From a virus, in IMG/VR virus record IMGVR_UViG_3300042522_000110, positions 1 through 41,122 of that record: a stretch of 41,122 nucleotides of DNA; one strand, written 5' to 3'. The notes below the pieces were generated by a model that worked only from the letters and a program-made list of their open reading frames with translations, was not told the DNA's origin and searched no databases. The first letter of the stretch is position 1, and the number at the start of each line of letters is the position of its first letter. Shown in pieces: positions 33,403 through 40,516 of the stretch. The position numbers and the translations under genes were made by a program.

Positions 33403-33654
33403 ATGATCGAGCTGATCGCTGCTGTTGCCGGGGCGTCGATCTCCGTTGCCGCTATGGGCGCAATGGGTTTTAGCCGCCGCAATGATGAAGCGCGGGATGC
33501 CGTGATTCGATTGACCAGCGCCGTGGAGCACATTGCTACTCAGCTAGAAGTGCTCCACACTGATATCAAAGAAGACCGCAAGGAGACTTTTACACGGTTA
33601 AATACGGTTGAGCAAAGGGTATCTAAGCTAGAGGCACAGCCACGGGCTCGCTGA
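33403..33654 (+). CDS. Small membrane protein with coiled coil (holin-like candidate)
   Basis: An 83-residue protein. IELIAAVAGASISVAAMGAMGF (residues 2-23) is a hydrophobic transmembrane or signal-anchor segment. The rest is a charged coiled coil (RNDEARDAVIRLTSAVEHIATQLEVLHTDIKEDRKETFTRL). The gene precedes the endolysin gene by one small gene, so a role in lysis such as holin, antiholin or spanin-like is likely, but topology alone does not decide which. Confidence 0.65.
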   Translation: MIELIAAVAGASISVAAMGAMGFSRRNDEARDAVIRLTSAVEHIATQLEVLHTDIKEDRKETFTRLNTVEQRVSKLEAQPRAR

Positions 33655-33656
33655 TC

Positions 33657-33842
33657 ATGAATCGCCTTGCTGATTACATTGCCTTGGCGGTTGCCGTTCA
33701 TGGCGTCGCTTTGATCGTGGTCAACCTGACCCCTACCCCTAAAGACAACAAAGCGCTAAGAAAAACCGCCAAACTTGCGGTCAAACTTTATAGGGCTATC
33801 GAAGTGGTTGCTGGTGTTGTCACTCCATTGGTTAAGCGATGA
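33657..33842 (+). CDS. Small membrane protein, second lysis candidate (61 aa)
   Basis: YIALAVAVHGVALIVVNLTPTP (about 7-28) is a transmembrane segment, followed by a basic amphipathic helix (NKALRKTAKLAVKLYRAIEVV) and a second weakly hydrophobic stretch (VVAGVVTPLV). Stop overlaps the endolysin start (ATGA). It is a good holin candidate because it is small, has one or two membrane segments, and is coupled to the endolysin. Confidence 0.65.
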   Translation: MNRLADYIALAVAVHGVALIVVNLTPTPKDNKALRKTAKLAVKLYRAIEVVAGVVTPLVKR

Positions 33843-34897
33843 TCAAACTGACCGATCTGTTTAAGTATTACAAGCACGGCACGCCACATCAGATGGCTGC
33901 CATCTCTGAATTAGAGGCTGAGCTAGTAAAGGTTGCGCCGCAGGTCTTTAGCAAGGATCAACCGTGGTATAAAACTTGGCAGGCTGGCGGCAAGTTGCAT
34001 AATTATGAGCCAGCCATAAAACTCATTAAAGAGTTTGAGGGCGTGCATCTCAGCGCTTACCCTGATCCATTGCATGGATGGGAGGTGGCAACCATCGGCT
34101 ATGGCACCACGCGCTATTCAGACGGCCGCAAGGTGCAGCGCGGTGACAAGATCACCGTGATTGATGCTGATCAGTTGCTGACGCTTGAGGTTGAGCACAT
34201 CGCAGCAAAACTGCGCAATAGCGTGCCGTTTTGGAATGAGATGACGGGCAATAAGCAGTGCGCGTTGATCTCGTTTGCCTACAACCTTGGCGCTGGCTTC
34301 TACGGCAGTACTGGATTTGAAACCATCAGCAAATGCCTTGCCGGCAAGGATTGGAGTGCAGTGCCAGCGGCGATGGAGTTGTACCGCAACCCAGGCAGTG
34401 CTGTAGAAGCAGGATTGCTGCGCCGCCGCCGTGCAGAAGGCCGTTTGTGGACTGGTGAGCAGCAGCAGGATCCTGCCAAACTATCGCCCAATAGTGCATT
34501 TACGGCTCGCATCACGCCGCATGTGCAGCTTGGTGAGTTTGCGTTGTTTCAAGAGGCGCGGCGCTTTGACCATCAATATCAGCTCGACACAGCAGCAGAG
34601 CTAGCAGCATTCCTTGAGCGTGCACGCGTTAAGTTTGGAGGCAAGCCTGTAGTCATCACCAGTGGATATCGTCCGCGTGCCATCAATGCAGCGGTAGGCG
34701 GCTCCAGTGGTAGCGAGCATCTATACGATGCTCCTGACGTTGGTGCAGTTGATTTCTACATCCGTGAAGTCAACATCAACCATGTGCAAGAGTGGTGCGA
34801 CACTAACTGGCCGTATTCACTTGGCTACGGCGCACCTAAAGGATTTGTGCATTTAGGAATGCGTCGCGGCAGGCCACGCGTGCGCTGGGATTACTAA
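33839..34897 (+). CDS. Two-domain endolysin: GH24 lysozyme plus M15 peptidase
   Basis: A 352-residue wall hydrolase. A 50-residue N-terminal extension has no signal peptide. The GH24 (T4 lysozyme-like) domain has the catalytic glutamate in LIKEFEG at residue 67, aspartate 76 in YPDP and threonine 85 in VATIGYG; the 9-residue spacing between Glu and Asp matches T4 lysozyme. The C-terminal M15-like peptidase (about 230-352) has zinc ligands H294 (SEHLYDAPD), D305 (GAVDFY) and H338 (GFVHLGM). It would cleave both glycan and peptide. Two catalytic domains in one chain fit cyanobacterial walls with thick peptidoglycan. Preceded by the holin candidate. Confidence 0.92.
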   Translation: MIKLTDLFKYYKHGTPHQMAAISELEAELVKVAPQVFSKDQPWYKTWQAGGKLHNYEPAIKLIKEFEGVHLSAYPDPLHGWEVATIGYGTTRYSDGRKVQRGDKITVIDADQLLTLEVEHIAAKLRNSVPFWNEMTGNKQCALISFAYNLGAGFYGSTGFETISKCLAGKDWSAVPAAMELYRNPGSAVEAGLLRRRRAEGRLWTGEQQQDPAKLSPNSAFTARITPHVQLGEFALFQEARRFDHQYQLDTAAELAAFLERARVKFGGKPVVITSGYRPRAINAAVGGSSGSEHLYDAPDVGAVDFYIREVNINHVQEWCDTNWPYSLGYGAPKGFVHLGMRRGRPRVRWDY

Positions 34898-34920
34898 GCT
34901 GGTGTAGCCGACTCCACTGC

Positions 34921-35238
34921 TTGGATCACTGCATTGATGGCGCAAACCTCATCCCAAAACGCAGTGCAAAACATAAATTCAGGCAACAGATCTTTGAAGC
35001 ATGGCAGCATCAATGCGCTTACTGTGGAGATCTGGCCGACACGTTAGATCATGTCAAACCGCGCCATAAAGGCGGCGCTACTGTGACGACTAACCTTGTG
35101 CCAGCCTGCAGGCCATGCAATCGAAATAAAGGCAGCGAAGAATGGCAGCAGTGGTTCAATCAGCAGGATTCTTATCTGCTAAATCGCGAGCTTGCTGTGC
35201 TGCACTGGATTCAAGCATCTGATGATAGAACACTTTAG
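34921..35238 (+). CDS. HNH endonuclease (105 aa)
   Basis: CAYCGDLADTLDHVKPRHKGGATVTTNLVPACRPCNRNKGS is a full HNH core: zinc CxxC twice, the DH pair (LDHV) and the final N-x-x-KG. The N-terminus DHCIDGANLIPKRSAKHKFRQ matches, as I recall, a family of small cyanophage HNH proteins starting D-x-x-DGANx-P. TTG start at 34921; no ATG is available in frame. It may be a homing endonuclease or a packaging-associated nuclease. Ends overlapping the stop of the sigma gene on the other strand. Confidence 0.85.
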   Translation: MDHCIDGANLIPKRSAKHKFRQQIFEAWQHQCAYCGDLADTLDHVKPRHKGGATVTTNLVPACRPCNRNKGSEEWQQWFNQQDSYLLNRELAVLHWIQASDDRTL

Positions 35239-36188
35239 CCTGCCATTCTTGCTGGTGGTCTTTGCACATTCCCGCTAGGCATACCCTCCAAGTGTTCCCG
35301 ACTTTCTGAATTGTTGGCGCCAAGGGGGGTGCCTGCCAGCGGGTTACCTATCAGCATACGAAGGCGACTAATGCCACGCCTTTGTATTTCGCACATGCGT
35401 GCACGTGATAAGCCCATGCGCTTCTCTAGATCATTCCACGGCACCGGATTGCGACTGTTGCGTGCATAGATAATTTCACGTGTGCGATCATCTAAATGCT
35501 CATCACAATAATCACGTACAGTTTCAAGCTGCCAATCGTATTCAACATCGTATTGCCTTTGATCGGCGATGATGTCTAAGATGTTGGATGATTCATCTTG
35601 CGCAGGCTTGTCAAGGCTTGTGACCCGGTAAGCCTGTTGCAATGTGTCAGATATCACCTTAGGAGTCACATCAAGCACTGCTGCAAGCTCAGCTATGGTC
35701 GCTGTGCGTCCGTGCTCTTGCGCAAATGCCTGTGCTGTTTTGTTTAGCTTGATCAGCATTTCATGCACGCCAAGCGGCAGCCTGATGATTGGATCGTATT
35801 GAATCAATGCGCGTCCAATTGATTGACGAATCCACCAGTAGGCATAGGTGCTGAACTTGTAACCGCGGGTGTAATCAAACAGCTCAACAGCACGCGCAAG
35901 ACCGATGTTGCCTTCTTGAATCAAATCCAGCATGTCAAGCGTTTGCGTGTTGCGCCTGCTGTACTTGCGTGCAACATGCACCACGAGTTGAAGGTTGGAT
36001 TGCATGAACTTCTGCCGCGCACGTTCGCCGCTACGCAGTTCACGGCGTTCTTGTGTTGTTAAGGGTCTTTCGAGATTCTTTAATTCTCTCCACTTTGCAA
36101 CACGGCGGCCAAGTTGTATCTCTTGTTGCGGTGTTAAAAGTGGATACCGCGCGATACTGTTCAGGTAGTCGCCAATAGCGTCAGACAT
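35235..36188 (-). CDS. RNA polymerase sigma-70 factor (group 2-like)
   Basis: A 317-residue primary-type sigma factor. Region 1.2: DAIGDYLNSIARYPLLTPQQEIQLGRRV. Region 2: FMQSNLQLVVHVARKY, LIQEGNIGLARAVELFDYTRGYKFSTYAYWWIRQSIGRAL. Region 3: GVHEMLIKLNKTAQAF with EHGRTATIAELAAVL. Region 4: LDDRTREIIYARN, VPWNDLEKRMGLSRARMCEIQRRGISRL. The region 1.2 wording resembles cyanobacterial group 2 sigmas; there is no region 1.1. The homology-supported start is ATG 36188; the frame extends further upstream. The phage could use it to redirect host RNA polymerase to phage promoters. Last gene of the leftward block; convergent with the HNH gene (4-base overlap). Confidence 0.92.
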   Translation of the reverse strand: MSDAIGDYLNSIARYPLLTPQQEIQLGRRVAKWRELKNLERPLTTQERRELRSGERARQKFMQSNLQLVVHVARKYSRRNTQTLDMLDLIQEGNIGLARAVELFDYTRGYKFSTYAYWWIRQSIGRALIQYDPIIRLPLGVHEMLIKLNKTAQAFAQEHGRTATIAELAAVLDVTPKVISDTLQQAYRVTSLDKPAQDESSNILDIIADQRQYDVEYDWQLETVRDYCDEHLDDRTREIIYARNSRNPVPWNDLEKRMGLSRARMCEIQRRGISRLRMLIGNPLAGTPLGANNSESREHLEGMPSGNVQRPPARMAG

Positions 36189-36210
36189 GAAAAATCCGTT
36201 AGTGCATACA

Positions 36211-36447
36211 ATGGAAGCACAATTCCACGGTGCTGCCAATGCTGCGCAGCTACGTGCGTTACATGCTGCAGCAGATTGGGGCGGACTGCTGGAATATGCA
36301 CTTTTGATAGCCGAGCAAGAGGCAAGCCAGCGGTCTCAAATCCACTGGCTTGCGCAGGAGGCGTCGGCAGCGTTGCGGACTGGCCTAGAGCAGTGGCACC
36401 TAGATGCCGCCGAGGAACTGCTTAGAGGGCGTCGTCGTGAGATCTGA
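36211..36447 (+). CDS. Small hypothetical protein opposite the early block (78 aa)
   Basis: Runs rightward between two leftward genes. EAQFHGAANAAQLRALHAAADWGGLLEYALLIAEQEASQRSQIHWLAQEA is an alanine- and glutamine-rich helical protein of a type I recall beside cyanophage sigma or recombination genes. An ATG at 36187 overlaps the sigma start head to head; ATG 36211 is preferred. Its end overlaps the dCTP deaminase gene by 48 bases. Unknown function; may be regulated by antisense arrangement. Confidence 0.55.
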   Translation: MEAQFHGAANAAQLRALHAAADWGGLLEYALLIAEQEASQRSQIHWLAQEASAALRTGLEQWHLDAAEELLRGRRREI

Positions 36448-36930
36448 GTTGTAATGGCCAGTAACGCTGTAGCTGGTCACTGGCTGCTGGCTCATGCGGA
36501 AGAACACCATCTGACCAATCTTCAAACCAGGCCACAGCGGCAGAGGTAGAAGCTGGCGGCTGTTTTTCAGCTCTAGGGTCAGTACGCTGCCATGCCAGCC
36601 GGGGTCGGCATAGCCAGCGTGCAGGTTTTCGTACCCTTCCCGTGCACGGCTGGATTTGAGGAAAAACAAGCCAGCAATGTTTTCTGGCATGTTGAACACC
36701 TCGATGGTCTGAGCAAGGATGAATTGCCCAGGCTTGAGTTCGTAGGGATTGTCTGCAGTGCGTCCCGCAATGCTGAGCGGGCGCATGTTGAGGTCTTCTG
36801 CGGACTCAATCATGATCGTGTCACCTAGCCGTAGATCAAGGCTGGCGGGATTGATCAATGACTCGTCGTAGTTTGGCACCATGCCGTCGGTGCATAGCGC
36901 TTTGATTTCGTAGTCGCAGAGGATGGTCAT
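36400..36930 (-). CDS. dcd: dCTP deaminase
   Basis: A 176-residue enzyme that converts dCTP to dUTP (possibly also dUTPase activity). Markers are INPASLDLRLGDTI, GQFILAQTIEVFNMPENIAG, LKSSRAREGYENLHAGYADPGWHGSVLTLELKNSR, with the catalytic glutamate in the LTLE element. Length is close to bacterial Dcd (about 190). It supplies thymidylate precursors in the host for phage DNA. It is transcribed leftward before the sigma factor gene; the small plus-strand gene at 36211-36447 overlaps its 3' end. Confidence 0.9.
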   Translation of the reverse strand: MTILCDYEIKALCTDGMVPNYDESLINPASLDLRLGDTIMIESAEDLNMRPLSIAGRTADNPYELKPGQFILAQTIEVFNMPENIAGLFFLKSSRAREGYENLHAGYADPGWHGSVLTLELKNSRQLLPLPLWPGLKIGQMVFFRMSQQPVTSYSVTGHYNSDLTTTPSKQFLGGI

Positions 36931-36954
36931 TGGTTAAGTAAGTGGCGTGCGAAG

Positions 36955-37140
36955 CTAATCAAGCCAGCTCCATGCAATGCGTTGGCAGATGCGCCATGCG
37001 TGTTTTTTGTCAATGCCGTAGCGTTCTGCCAGTTGGCTGTAGCTGCTGCCGGCAACACGCAACTGGCGTAGTTCGCGCACATGATCTTCTGTAAGAAACG
37101 CGGCGTAGTTTGCCTCGCCGCGCTTAAACGGATCACTCAT
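36955..37140 (-). CDS. Small HTH protein (61 aa)
   Basis: SDPFKRGEANYAAFLTEDHVRELRQLRVAGSSYSQLAERYGIDKKHAWRICQ is a resolvase-like helix-turn-helix of the 'HTH_29/Trp' style: L-x-x-x-G-x-S-x-x-x-LA-x-x-YG-I-x-x-x-x-x-x-x-I. It starts in an 8-base overlap with DUF3310 (ATGAGTGA). A DNA-binding regulator is inferred. Confidence 0.7.
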   Translation of the reverse strand: MSDPFKRGEANYAAFLTEDHVRELRQLRVAGSSYSQLAERYGIDKKHAWRICQRIAWSWLD

Positions 37141-37351
37141 CTACATGCAACAGCAGCCTGCGCATGTACCAGTCGGCTTTGCCGTAATCCTGGTCGGCAT
37201 TGCCCTTGTGCTCAGCGCGCCATAGATATTTGATGACGTTGCCTTTGCAGTAAGCACGAAAGCCGTCATCACCAAGTGCTGCCTTAATGGCTTGGATGCA
37301 CTCAATATCGCTGTGCTTGTAGTGCGGAGGATGGTTGACAAGATCACTCAT
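37133..37351 (-). CDS. DUF3310 family protein
   Basis: A 72-residue protein with VNHPPHYKHSDIECIQAIKAALG, FRAYCKGNVIKYLWRAEHKGNADQDYGKADWYMRRL. VNHPxHY, the N-x-I-KYL-W-R-x-x-K-G core and KADWY are the diagnostic motifs. Found in many phages, often near nucleotide or recombination genes, function unknown. ATG 37351 in a TGATG-like junction with the preceding gene. Confidence 0.9.
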   Translation of the reverse strand: MSDLVNHPPHYKHSDIECIQAIKAALGDDGFRAYCKGNVIKYLWRAEHKGNADQDYGKADWYMRRLLLHVDE

Positions 37352-37499
37352 CACCTAAAGCCTCCGCCATATCTCGCTTGATCAGGTCAGCAATGCGCTG
37401 CTGGTACAAACCGGTGTAGGTGCTGCAGGTGCGGCCGCTTTGCTCGTACAGCCACTGCAGGTAGTCGTCACGGCGCTGCTCAGTCTTGTGATTGATCAT
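37344..37499 (-). CDS. Small conserved-looking protein (51 aa)
   Basis: MINHKTEQRRDDYLQWLYEQ, then SGRTCSTYTGLYQQRIADLI. The RRDxYLxWLYExSGRTC-TYTG-x-x-QQR pattern looks conserved and folded. Overlaps the preceding gene by 20 bases and the next gene at the DUF3310 start. Function unknown. Confidence 0.65.
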   Translation of the reverse strand: MINHKTEQRRDDYLQWLYEQSGRTCSTYTGLYQQRIADLIKRDMAEALGDE

Positions 37500-37635
37500 C
37501 TTGCATTAGCTCCAAGAGTTCAAGAATATGCGCGGCAAATGCCACGTGCGTCATGACTGCATGGGTGCCGGGAGGGCGCCCGTAGGACGCCTCCCACCAC
37601 TCCTTGAATGCAATGTCAAGTGTGGTTTGATTCAT
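37480..37635 (-). CDS. Small conserved-looking protein (51 aa)
   Basis: MNQTTLDIAFKEWWEASYGR, PPGTHAVMTHVAFAAHILEL. The FKEWWEASYGRPPGTHAVMTHVAFA pattern has the density of aromatic and conserved residues of a real folded protein. ATG in a TGATG overlap with the SSB stop. Function unknown. Confidence 0.65.
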   Translation of the reverse strand: MNQTTLDIAFKEWWEASYGRPPGTHAVMTHVAFAAHILELLELMQDDQSQD

Positions 37636-37985
37636 CAGAACACAGGTTCTTCGCTGGTGGTTGCTGCGCCGCGTGGCATGAATTCAAAGCGTTGGATGCT
37701 GAGCACATGCTTGCTGCGCTTGGCACCGGTTTCTTTGTCATTCCATTCTTGGCGGCGCACGGCGCCAGTCACAAGGATGCTGTCACCTTTTTTGAGCTTA
37801 TCAACGATCAGCTCAGCGGATTTACCCCAGATCTCGCAGTCAATAGCGTTATTAATCCAGTTGCCGTCTTTGTCTTTGCCTTCCTGGATACCACCAGCGA
37901 AGTTGGCAACCATGGTGCCAGACTCAAAGGCGCGCAGTTGCGGGTCAGTGATGATGCGAACAATGCCGGTTGCGTAGAGGCTCAT
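37635..37985 (-). CDS. ssb: Single-stranded DNA-binding protein
   Basis: A 116-residue OB-fold SSB: ATGIVRIITDPQLRAF, NWINNAIDCEIWGKSAELIVDKLKKGDSILVTGAVRRQEW. The C-terminus ends acidic and hydrophobic (TTSEEPVF), like the bacterial SSB tail DDIPF, which recruits partners. It lies in the recombination operon with the RecT- and RecE-like genes. Confidence 0.9.
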   Translation of the reverse strand: MSLYATGIVRIITDPQLRAFESGTMVANFAGGIQEGKDKDGNWINNAIDCEIWGKSAELIVDKLKKGDSILVTGAVRRQEWNDKETGAKRSKHVLSIQRFEFMPRGAATTSEEPVF

Positions 37986-37986
37986 G

Positions 37987-38196
37987 TCAGTTCAGTGGGG
38001 TGATGCCATTGGCTTCTTCAAAAGCCAAGACTTGTGCAAGGGGATAGCGAACGCGTGGTGTACCTGCTGGCAGACCAATGCGTGGTGCAGTGACGTAGGC
38101 AGGGCCAATGCCGCGTGCACGTTGGTTTTTGATGGCTGCTGGTTTCATGCCCCAACGTGCTGCCAGCTCATCAGTGGTGAGGAATGGTTCAGTCAT
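37987..38196 (-). CDS. HTH DNA-binding protein, excisionase/MerR-like (69 aa)
   Basis: EPFLTTDELAARWGMKPAAIKNQRARGIGPAYV, PRVRYPLAQVLAFEEANG has the winged-helix layout of excisionase-like proteins: T-x-x-E-L-A-x-x-W-G recognition helix followed by R-Y-x-x-x-V-L. No integrase is present, so a regulator role is more likely than excision. ATG in a TGATG junction with the RecT-like gene. Confidence 0.8.
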   Translation of the reverse strand: MTEPFLTTDELAARWGMKPAAIKNQRARGIGPAYVTAPRIGLPAGTPRVRYPLAQVLAFEEANGITPLN

Positions 38197-38947
38197 CAGC
38201 AAACGGATCCTCAGTGGTGGGTGCTAGAGCAGCCTCTCTGGCTAGTGCTAACTCCATGAGCTGTTGATTTTGCTCATCGCTGAGATCAGGCTTGCGCTTA
38301 TCCATGCGTGCAACGACCTCTTGCAGCTTGTCCAGCGTGTCGGCTTTGGCAATAGCAGCCTTGCCGGCTTGGAACAACTTGGCATCACCCGCAGGCAGCG
38401 CAGGCGCAGGCGCAGCGGTCACTGTCACTGGCTCGACCTCTGCCTGCTGCATCTCATCAGTGCTGTAGACGCCGGACATGTCAGCAGGGAATGCCTTACG
38501 CAGTGCTAGTGCTTCAGAGCACTTGGCGATCATCGCGGCACCCATCTTGGCCCATAATCCTTGGCCGGCGTTGTAGTCAGCAAAGCGTGCGACACCAACA
38601 AATGGATGCTGGCTGCCCTTGCGGTGGATGATGGTCTTAGCAGCAGCAGGTGGCTTGCTGCCAAGCCATACGTCAGTCCACTGGCCGTCGTCACCGCACC
38701 AGTAGGTTTCAGAGCCATCTAACTGACCGGTGCGCTCAGCAATAGCACGCAAGCCGTCAATACCGGCTTGGATTGTCATCTTGCCGCCGCGCTTGATGGC
38801 GTAGATCTGCTTACTGAATGGATCCAGTCCAGTGCGCTGGCAGGCGTAGGCAAACAGGCGCAACTCATCATTGCTGCACCCAGGCGCAATGGTGGTTGAG
38901 ATCAGCTGCGTTTGCTCTGGGGTCCAAAGCGTGATGCTAGAAGTCAT
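38189..38947 (-). CDS. RecT/Bet single-strand annealing protein
   Basis: A 252-residue annealing protein: ELRLFAYACQRTGLDPFSKQIYAIKRGGKMTIQAGIDGLRAIAERTGQLDG and GLWAKMGAAMIAKCSEALALRKAFP are unmistakable for the Bet/RecT family. Ends in an acidic DPFADD tail that may contact SSB. With the RecE-like exonuclease just upstream (overlapping by 11 bases) it forms a Red-type recombination pair. Helps recombination-dependent replication or repair. Confidence 0.93.
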   Translation of the reverse strand: MTSSITLWTPEQTQLISTTIAPGCSNDELRLFAYACQRTGLDPFSKQIYAIKRGGKMTIQAGIDGLRAIAERTGQLDGSETYWCGDDGQWTDVWLGSKPPAAAKTIIHRKGSQHPFVGVARFADYNAGQGLWAKMGAAMIAKCSEALALRKAFPADMSGVYSTDEMQQAEVEPVTVTAAPAPALPAGDAKLFQAGKAAIAKADTLDKLQEVVARMDKRKPDLSDEQNQQLMELALAREAALAPTTEDPFADD

Positions 38948-39728
38948 CAGATGTGATAGTTGGGTTGGCAGTTAATGCCCAAGAAGGCAGGCTGAGCGCT
39001 TGGCAGTGATCGCCGTAGCCCGGCCACTCCTTGGTGGCCTGGCAGTCGGCAATCACGCGCATGTCATGTTGCCGTAGCTCGTCACCAGCAGCCATGGCCG
39101 CGGCGTCGAGCTCGTAGACCGCAACCGCGTACGGCGCAGTTTTCTCAACGGCAATGAACGCAAAACGCTCAGCACCGTGCAAGCCGGCTAGGTAATGGCT
39201 CGCTTGCACATGGTAGCGGAAGGTGGCGACGCTACGGGCAAAGCCGGCAGGACTGGCATCCGTAGTGGTCTTGAGATCAACCACAGTGCTGCCGTCGTAC
39301 CAGTCGGGGCGGCACTTGCACCGCAGCCCGGTAGCAACATCATCCCACCAGAAGGACTGCTCAGCCTTGCCATGGGCAAGCAGTGCAGCAGCAGCAGGGT
39401 GCACGCGGACGCTGGCAGCCATGCTGAGCGCTAGCGCCATATCGGACTGCGTAACGGCTTCAATGCCATCAGCAGCCATGCGCTCTGCTTGCTCCTTGCC
39501 GGCCTTGGTATTGCGTGGACCGCAGACGCCATAGCGCTGCAGCAGCTCCTCCGGCTCAAGCACTGCACAATGCACCAGTGAGCCCAGCCGCATTGCAGCA
39601 GTCGGCTCTGGCACGCTGCGCTTGGGATCGAGGTAGCGGCTCCAGTAGTGGTAGGGCGACTTGGCCACTACGTGCAGGTGGCTGGCGCTGACGGCTGGAT
39701 CGGCGTGATAGTCGGCGTTGCTGGTCAC
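38937..39728 (-). CDS. RecE-like exonuclease (PDDEXK)
   Basis: A 263-residue 5'-3' exonuclease. AMRLGSLVHCAVLEPEE, LRCKCRPDWYDGSTVVDLKTTTDASPAGFARSVATFRYHVQASHYLAGL carry the PDDEXK core (PDW and DLKT) and the QxxxY motif. Typical partner of RecT: chews one strand for annealing. GTG start in a GTGA overlap with the 66-residue gene. Confidence 0.9.
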   Translation of the reverse strand: MTSNADYHADPAVSASHLHVVAKSPYHYWSRYLDPKRSVPEPTAAMRLGSLVHCAVLEPEELLQRYGVCGPRNTKAGKEQAERMAADGIEAVTQSDMALALSMAASVRVHPAAAALLAHGKAEQSFWWDDVATGLRCKCRPDWYDGSTVVDLKTTTDASPAGFARSVATFRYHVQASHYLAGLHGAERFAFIAVEKTAPYAVAVYELDAAAMAAGDELRQHDMRVIADCQATKEWPGYGDHCQALSLPSWALTANPTITSDDF

Positions 39729-39925
39729 GCTGCTGCCCCGCTACGCATCTGGCGGTGCATCCGGCTGGCGGCGCCGTAGGTGGCGACCAGCTCGGGGAAT
39801 GCGTCCAGCAGACGGCGCTTGTTGCCGGGGTCAGCCTTCAGGCCAGCAGCGGCTAGGGCTTGGAAGAAGCCACCGCCGTGCTGGTAAGCGGTGGCAAAGG
39901 TCCAGTAAATGTCTGATTCGCTCAT
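39725..39925 (-). CDS. Small conserved-looking protein (66 aa)
   Basis: SESDIYWTFATAYQHGGGFFQALAAAGLKADPGNKRRLLDAFPELVATYG looks conserved: Y-W-x-FA-x-AY-x-HGG-FF-x-ALA, DP-x-N-K-x-x-LL-x-AFPEL. I recall similar small proteins in other cyanophages. GTGA and ATGA overlaps on both sides. Function unknown. Confidence 0.7.
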   Translation of the reverse strand: MSESDIYWTFATAYQHGGGFFQALAAAGLKADPGNKRRLLDAFPELVATYGAASRMHRQMRSGAAA

Positions 39926-40047
39926 GGCTTGAGTTGCTCTTGGCAGGCGTGATGGCTGTAGGCAGGTTGCTGACGGCCGGTGTCATAGGCCATTGCCCAG
40001 ACACCGAAGATGATTGCCAGCACGGCAAAGCGGTTGAGGGTGTTCAT
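39922..40047 (-). CDS. Tiny membrane protein (41 aa)
   Basis: MNTLNRFAVLAIIFGVWAMA is a transmembrane segment, followed by a short polar tail with two histidines and a cysteine. Both ends overlap neighbouring genes (ATGA). A single-pass membrane peptide of unknown role next to the membrane-anchored HTH protein. Confidence 0.6.
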   Translation of the reverse strand: MNTLNRFAVLAIIFGVWAMAYDTGRQQPAYSHHACQEQLKP

Positions 40048-40238
40048 GCCATCAGCGCCTTACGGACGCGATAGGTGGACAGATTGAGGCGGTCGGCAAT
40101 GCGCTTCTGGCTCAGGCCAGTGCGGCGCAGTACGCGAATGCGGCGGTCATCAGAGGCAGTTAGCCAGTCGATCACGGCGACTACTACCAGCAGTGGCAGC
40201 AGCAGTTTCCAGATGACTAGCAAGGCGGTTGTGAGCAT
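40044..40238 (-). CDS. Membrane-anchored helix-turn-helix protein (64 aa)
   Basis: A hydrophobic N-terminus (ALLVIWKLLLPLLVVVAVIDW, about 5-25) is followed by DDRRIRVLRRTGLSQKRIADRLNLSTYRVRKAL, a helix-turn-helix like those of sigma region 4 or LuxR proteins. A DNA-binding domain tied to the membrane is unusual at this size. It could tether phage DNA or a promoter region to the membrane; this is inference. ATGA overlap with the tiny membrane gene. Confidence 0.75.
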   Translation of the reverse strand: MLTTALLVIWKLLLPLLVVVAVIDWLTASDDRRIRVLRRTGLSQKRIADRLNLSTYRVRKALMA

Positions 40239-40298
40239 GGTTGGGGTCGCAGTGTGTAGTTGCCGGATTGGATGCGGCTCCGGCGGGCCGCTTGGAGG

Positions 40299-40472
40299 TC
40301 AGGCTTCGGACAGAATCCGGTGCGCCTGCTCCTCAGTTGCGTCGACCGTCAGCGTTGCGCCGCAGTCGGCCAACTGGACGTGCCACAGACCGCATGAGCG
40401 GCGAGTGGCAACCAGATCAGCAGCAACCATTGCGGGTTGGCCGTTGATCTCAGTGGCGATGACGTGAGCCAT
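40299..40472 (-). CDS. Small protein of unknown function (57 aa)
   Basis: MAHVIATEINGQPAMVAADL, then VATRRSCGLWHVQLADCGAT and an acidic C-terminus. AAGGAGGT lies seven bases before the ATG, one of the best ribosome binding sites in the genome. First gene after promoter P3, 78 bases downstream of the RlpA-like gene. No family recognised. Confidence 0.7.
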   Translation of the reverse strand: MAHVIATEINGQPAMVAADLVATRRSCGLWHVQLADCGATLTVDATEEQAHRILSEA

Positions 40473-40516
40473 CTAGACCTCCTTGTTGGGGGCGGCAATG
40501 CCGCCGGTGCTCTGGA

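Noticed and set aside
36927-37136. A 69-codon frame overlapping the 61-residue HTH gene on the same strand
   Set aside because: The alternative frame at 36955-37140 has a good HTH pattern and an overlap start with DUF3310.
37987-38196. Excisionase and hence a temperate lifestyle
   Set aside because: No integrase, attachment site or repressor was found; excisionase-like HTH proteins often act only as regulators.
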